Shown: one piece after another, positions 6,324-7,168 of the stretch
Position numbering within the stretch: the first letter of the stretch is position 1
Layout: the number at the start of each line of letters is the position of its first letter
Source of the DNA: Gemmataceae bacterium
GTDB lineage: Bacteria > Planctomycetota > Planctomycetia > Gemmatales > Gemmataceae
Length of the DNA stretch: 7,168 nucleotides
Direction of reading: 5' to 3'
Assembly: GCA_026418875.1 (NCBI GenBank)
Contig: JAOAAM010000269.1
Span: 1-7,168 of the forward strand
Program-made: the position numbers and the translations under genes
Notes under the pieces: generated by a model
What the model was told of the DNA's origin: nothing
Database searches by the model: none
Seen by the model: the letters and a program-made list of their open reading frames with translations, nothing else

Positions 6324-7168
6324 ATGGCAGGCCTGCGTGATTTCATCTTCGTCGGCGTGGTCGGAGGAGGGATTTTGGCGTTGGGGGCGTATTTGTGGCC
6401 GCCGCCTCCGACTCAGCCCGCCACTTGGTACGATGCCGCCGCTTACGCCGATCCCGGGTTCCGCGAGACGGTTCGCCGAGTCGATACCGCATTCGCCCAG
6501 CAGTGGCAATCCGCCCAAGTCCAGCCAACCCACGACGCCCCGGACCTCTTGGTCGCCCGGCGCATCGCCTTGGGGTTGATGGGGACGGTGCCCTCGCTGG
6601 AGGAGATTCGGCAGTTCGAGGCCCTGCCCGCCGAACAACGCCTGCCTTGGTGGTTGGATCACGTCTTACAGGATCAGCGCTTCGCGGCCTACTTCGCCGA
6701 ACGATTGGCCCGAGCCATCGTCGGTACGGAGCAGGGGCCGTTCATCCTGTTCCGCCGACGACGTTTCGTCACTTGGTTGGAAGAGCAGATCGCGCAACAT
6801 CGTCCCTACGATCAGATGGTGCGGGAGATGATCGCCGGGACTGGGTTGTGGACCGATCATCCCGCGACGAACTTCATCAGCGTCACCGCCCAGCCGGATA
6901 AAAACAACCAGCCGCACCCCATTCGCCTGGCTGGTCGAGTCACTCGGGCCTTCCTCGGCTTGCGACTAGATTGTGCCGAGTGCCATAACCACCCCTTCGC
7001 CGATTGGAAGCAGTCCGATTTCCAGGGCCTCGCCGCTTTCTTCGCGCAGACACGGATCGGGTTCAAAGGAGTTGGCGATGGGCCGGGCAAGTTCGAGGTC
7101 GAGGATAAAAAGACCGGCGGCACGAAGGTCGTCGATCCCGCGGTCCCCTTCGCCCCGGAGCTTCTACC
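6324..7168 (+). CDS. DUF1549 domain protein, membrane-anchored, N-terminal part (runs off the right edge)
   Basis: The frame from the ATG at 6324 is open to the window end, giving 281 residues. Residues 8-24 (FVGVVGGGILALGAYLW) form an N-terminal membrane anchor or uncleaved signal. The DUF1549 domain follows from about 73: LLVARRIALGLMGTVPSLEE (75-94) is the usual opening, then WWLDHVLQDQRFAAYFAERL (109-128), RPYDQMVREMIAG (160-172), and the diagnostic FLGLRLDCAECHNHPFADW (210-228) with GLAAFFA (235-241). The CAECH at 217-221 is a CxxCH c-type haem-binding pattern, which suggests but does not prove haem attachment. DUF1549 proteins are abundant in planctomycetes, usually continue into a DUF1553 domain, and are often followed by a DUF1501 gene. 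Their biochemical role is unknown. No separate PSCyt1 cytochrome domain precedes DUF1549 here, since only about 50 residues lie between anchor and domain. GGGGGA 8 nt upstream supports the start. Confidence 0.9.
   Translation, partial: MAGLRDFIFVGVVGGGILALGAYLWPPPPTQPATWYDAAAYADPGFRETVRRVDTAFAQQWQSAQVQPTHDAPDLLVARRIALGLMGTVPSLEEIRQFEALPAEQRLPWWLDHVLQDQRFAAYFAERLARAIVGTEQGPFILFRRRRFVTWLEEQIAQHRPYDQMVREMIAGTGLWTDHPATNFISVTAQPDKNNQPHPIRLAGRVTRAFLGLRLDCAECHNHPFADWKQSDFQGLAAFFAQTRIGFKGVGDGPGKFEVEDKKTGGTKVVDPAVPFAPELL
6972..6986 (+). other. CxxCH motif in the DUF1549 domain
   Basis: These bases encode CAECH, residues 217-221 of the DUF1549 protein, inside the family's most conserved block (CAECHNHPF). 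The pattern equals the c-type haem attachment site, but in this family haem binding is only assumed from the motif. Confidence 0.7.

Noticed and set aside
6395..6901. A plus-strand 168-codon frame within the DUF1549 gene
   Set aside because: It is out of frame with the conserved DUF1549 motifs and has the Arg-rich composition typical of a GC-rich shadow frame.

Overview
The window looks like chromosomal DNA of a planctomycete, probably of the Gemmatales/Gemmataceae type. The basis is the GC-rich coding style, a DUF1549 protein that begins near the right edge, large secreted proteins with BNR/Asp-box repeats, and a PDZ-linked secreted metalloprotease. The placement is inferred from family content, because no rRNA or tRNA is present. 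No mobile element, CRISPR array, RNA gene or phage signature was found.

Layout: (1) 1-1565, minus strand: a secreted protein with two PDZ domains followed by an M6-type zinc metalloprotease domain, whose C-terminus lies beyond the left edge. (2) 1566-1769: a divergent intergenic region. (3) 1770-4889, plus strand: a complete 1039-aa secreted BNR/sortilin-type beta-propeller protein with eleven recognisable Asp-box motifs, a C-terminal beta domain and a helical tail. (4) 4890-4925: a 36-nt convergent gap. (5) 4926-6185, minus strand: a complete 419-aa polytopic membrane protein of unknown function. (6) 6186-6323: a second divergent intergenic region. (7) 6324-7168, plus strand: the N-terminal 281 residues of a membrane-anchored DUF1549 protein with a CxxCH motif, running off the right edge.

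Strands alternate at every gene (minus, plus, minus, plus), so no two genes here can share a simple operon. All four products appear to be exported or membrane-bound, so the window concerns the cell envelope or extracellular space, but nothing in the sequence shows that they form one pathway. The DUF1549 gene probably starts a transcription unit continuing to the right; in planctomycetes such genes are often followed by a DUF1501 gene. I see no clear new defence or mobile system. The most noteworthy points are the PDZ-PDZ-M6 architecture and the unassigned membrane protein.
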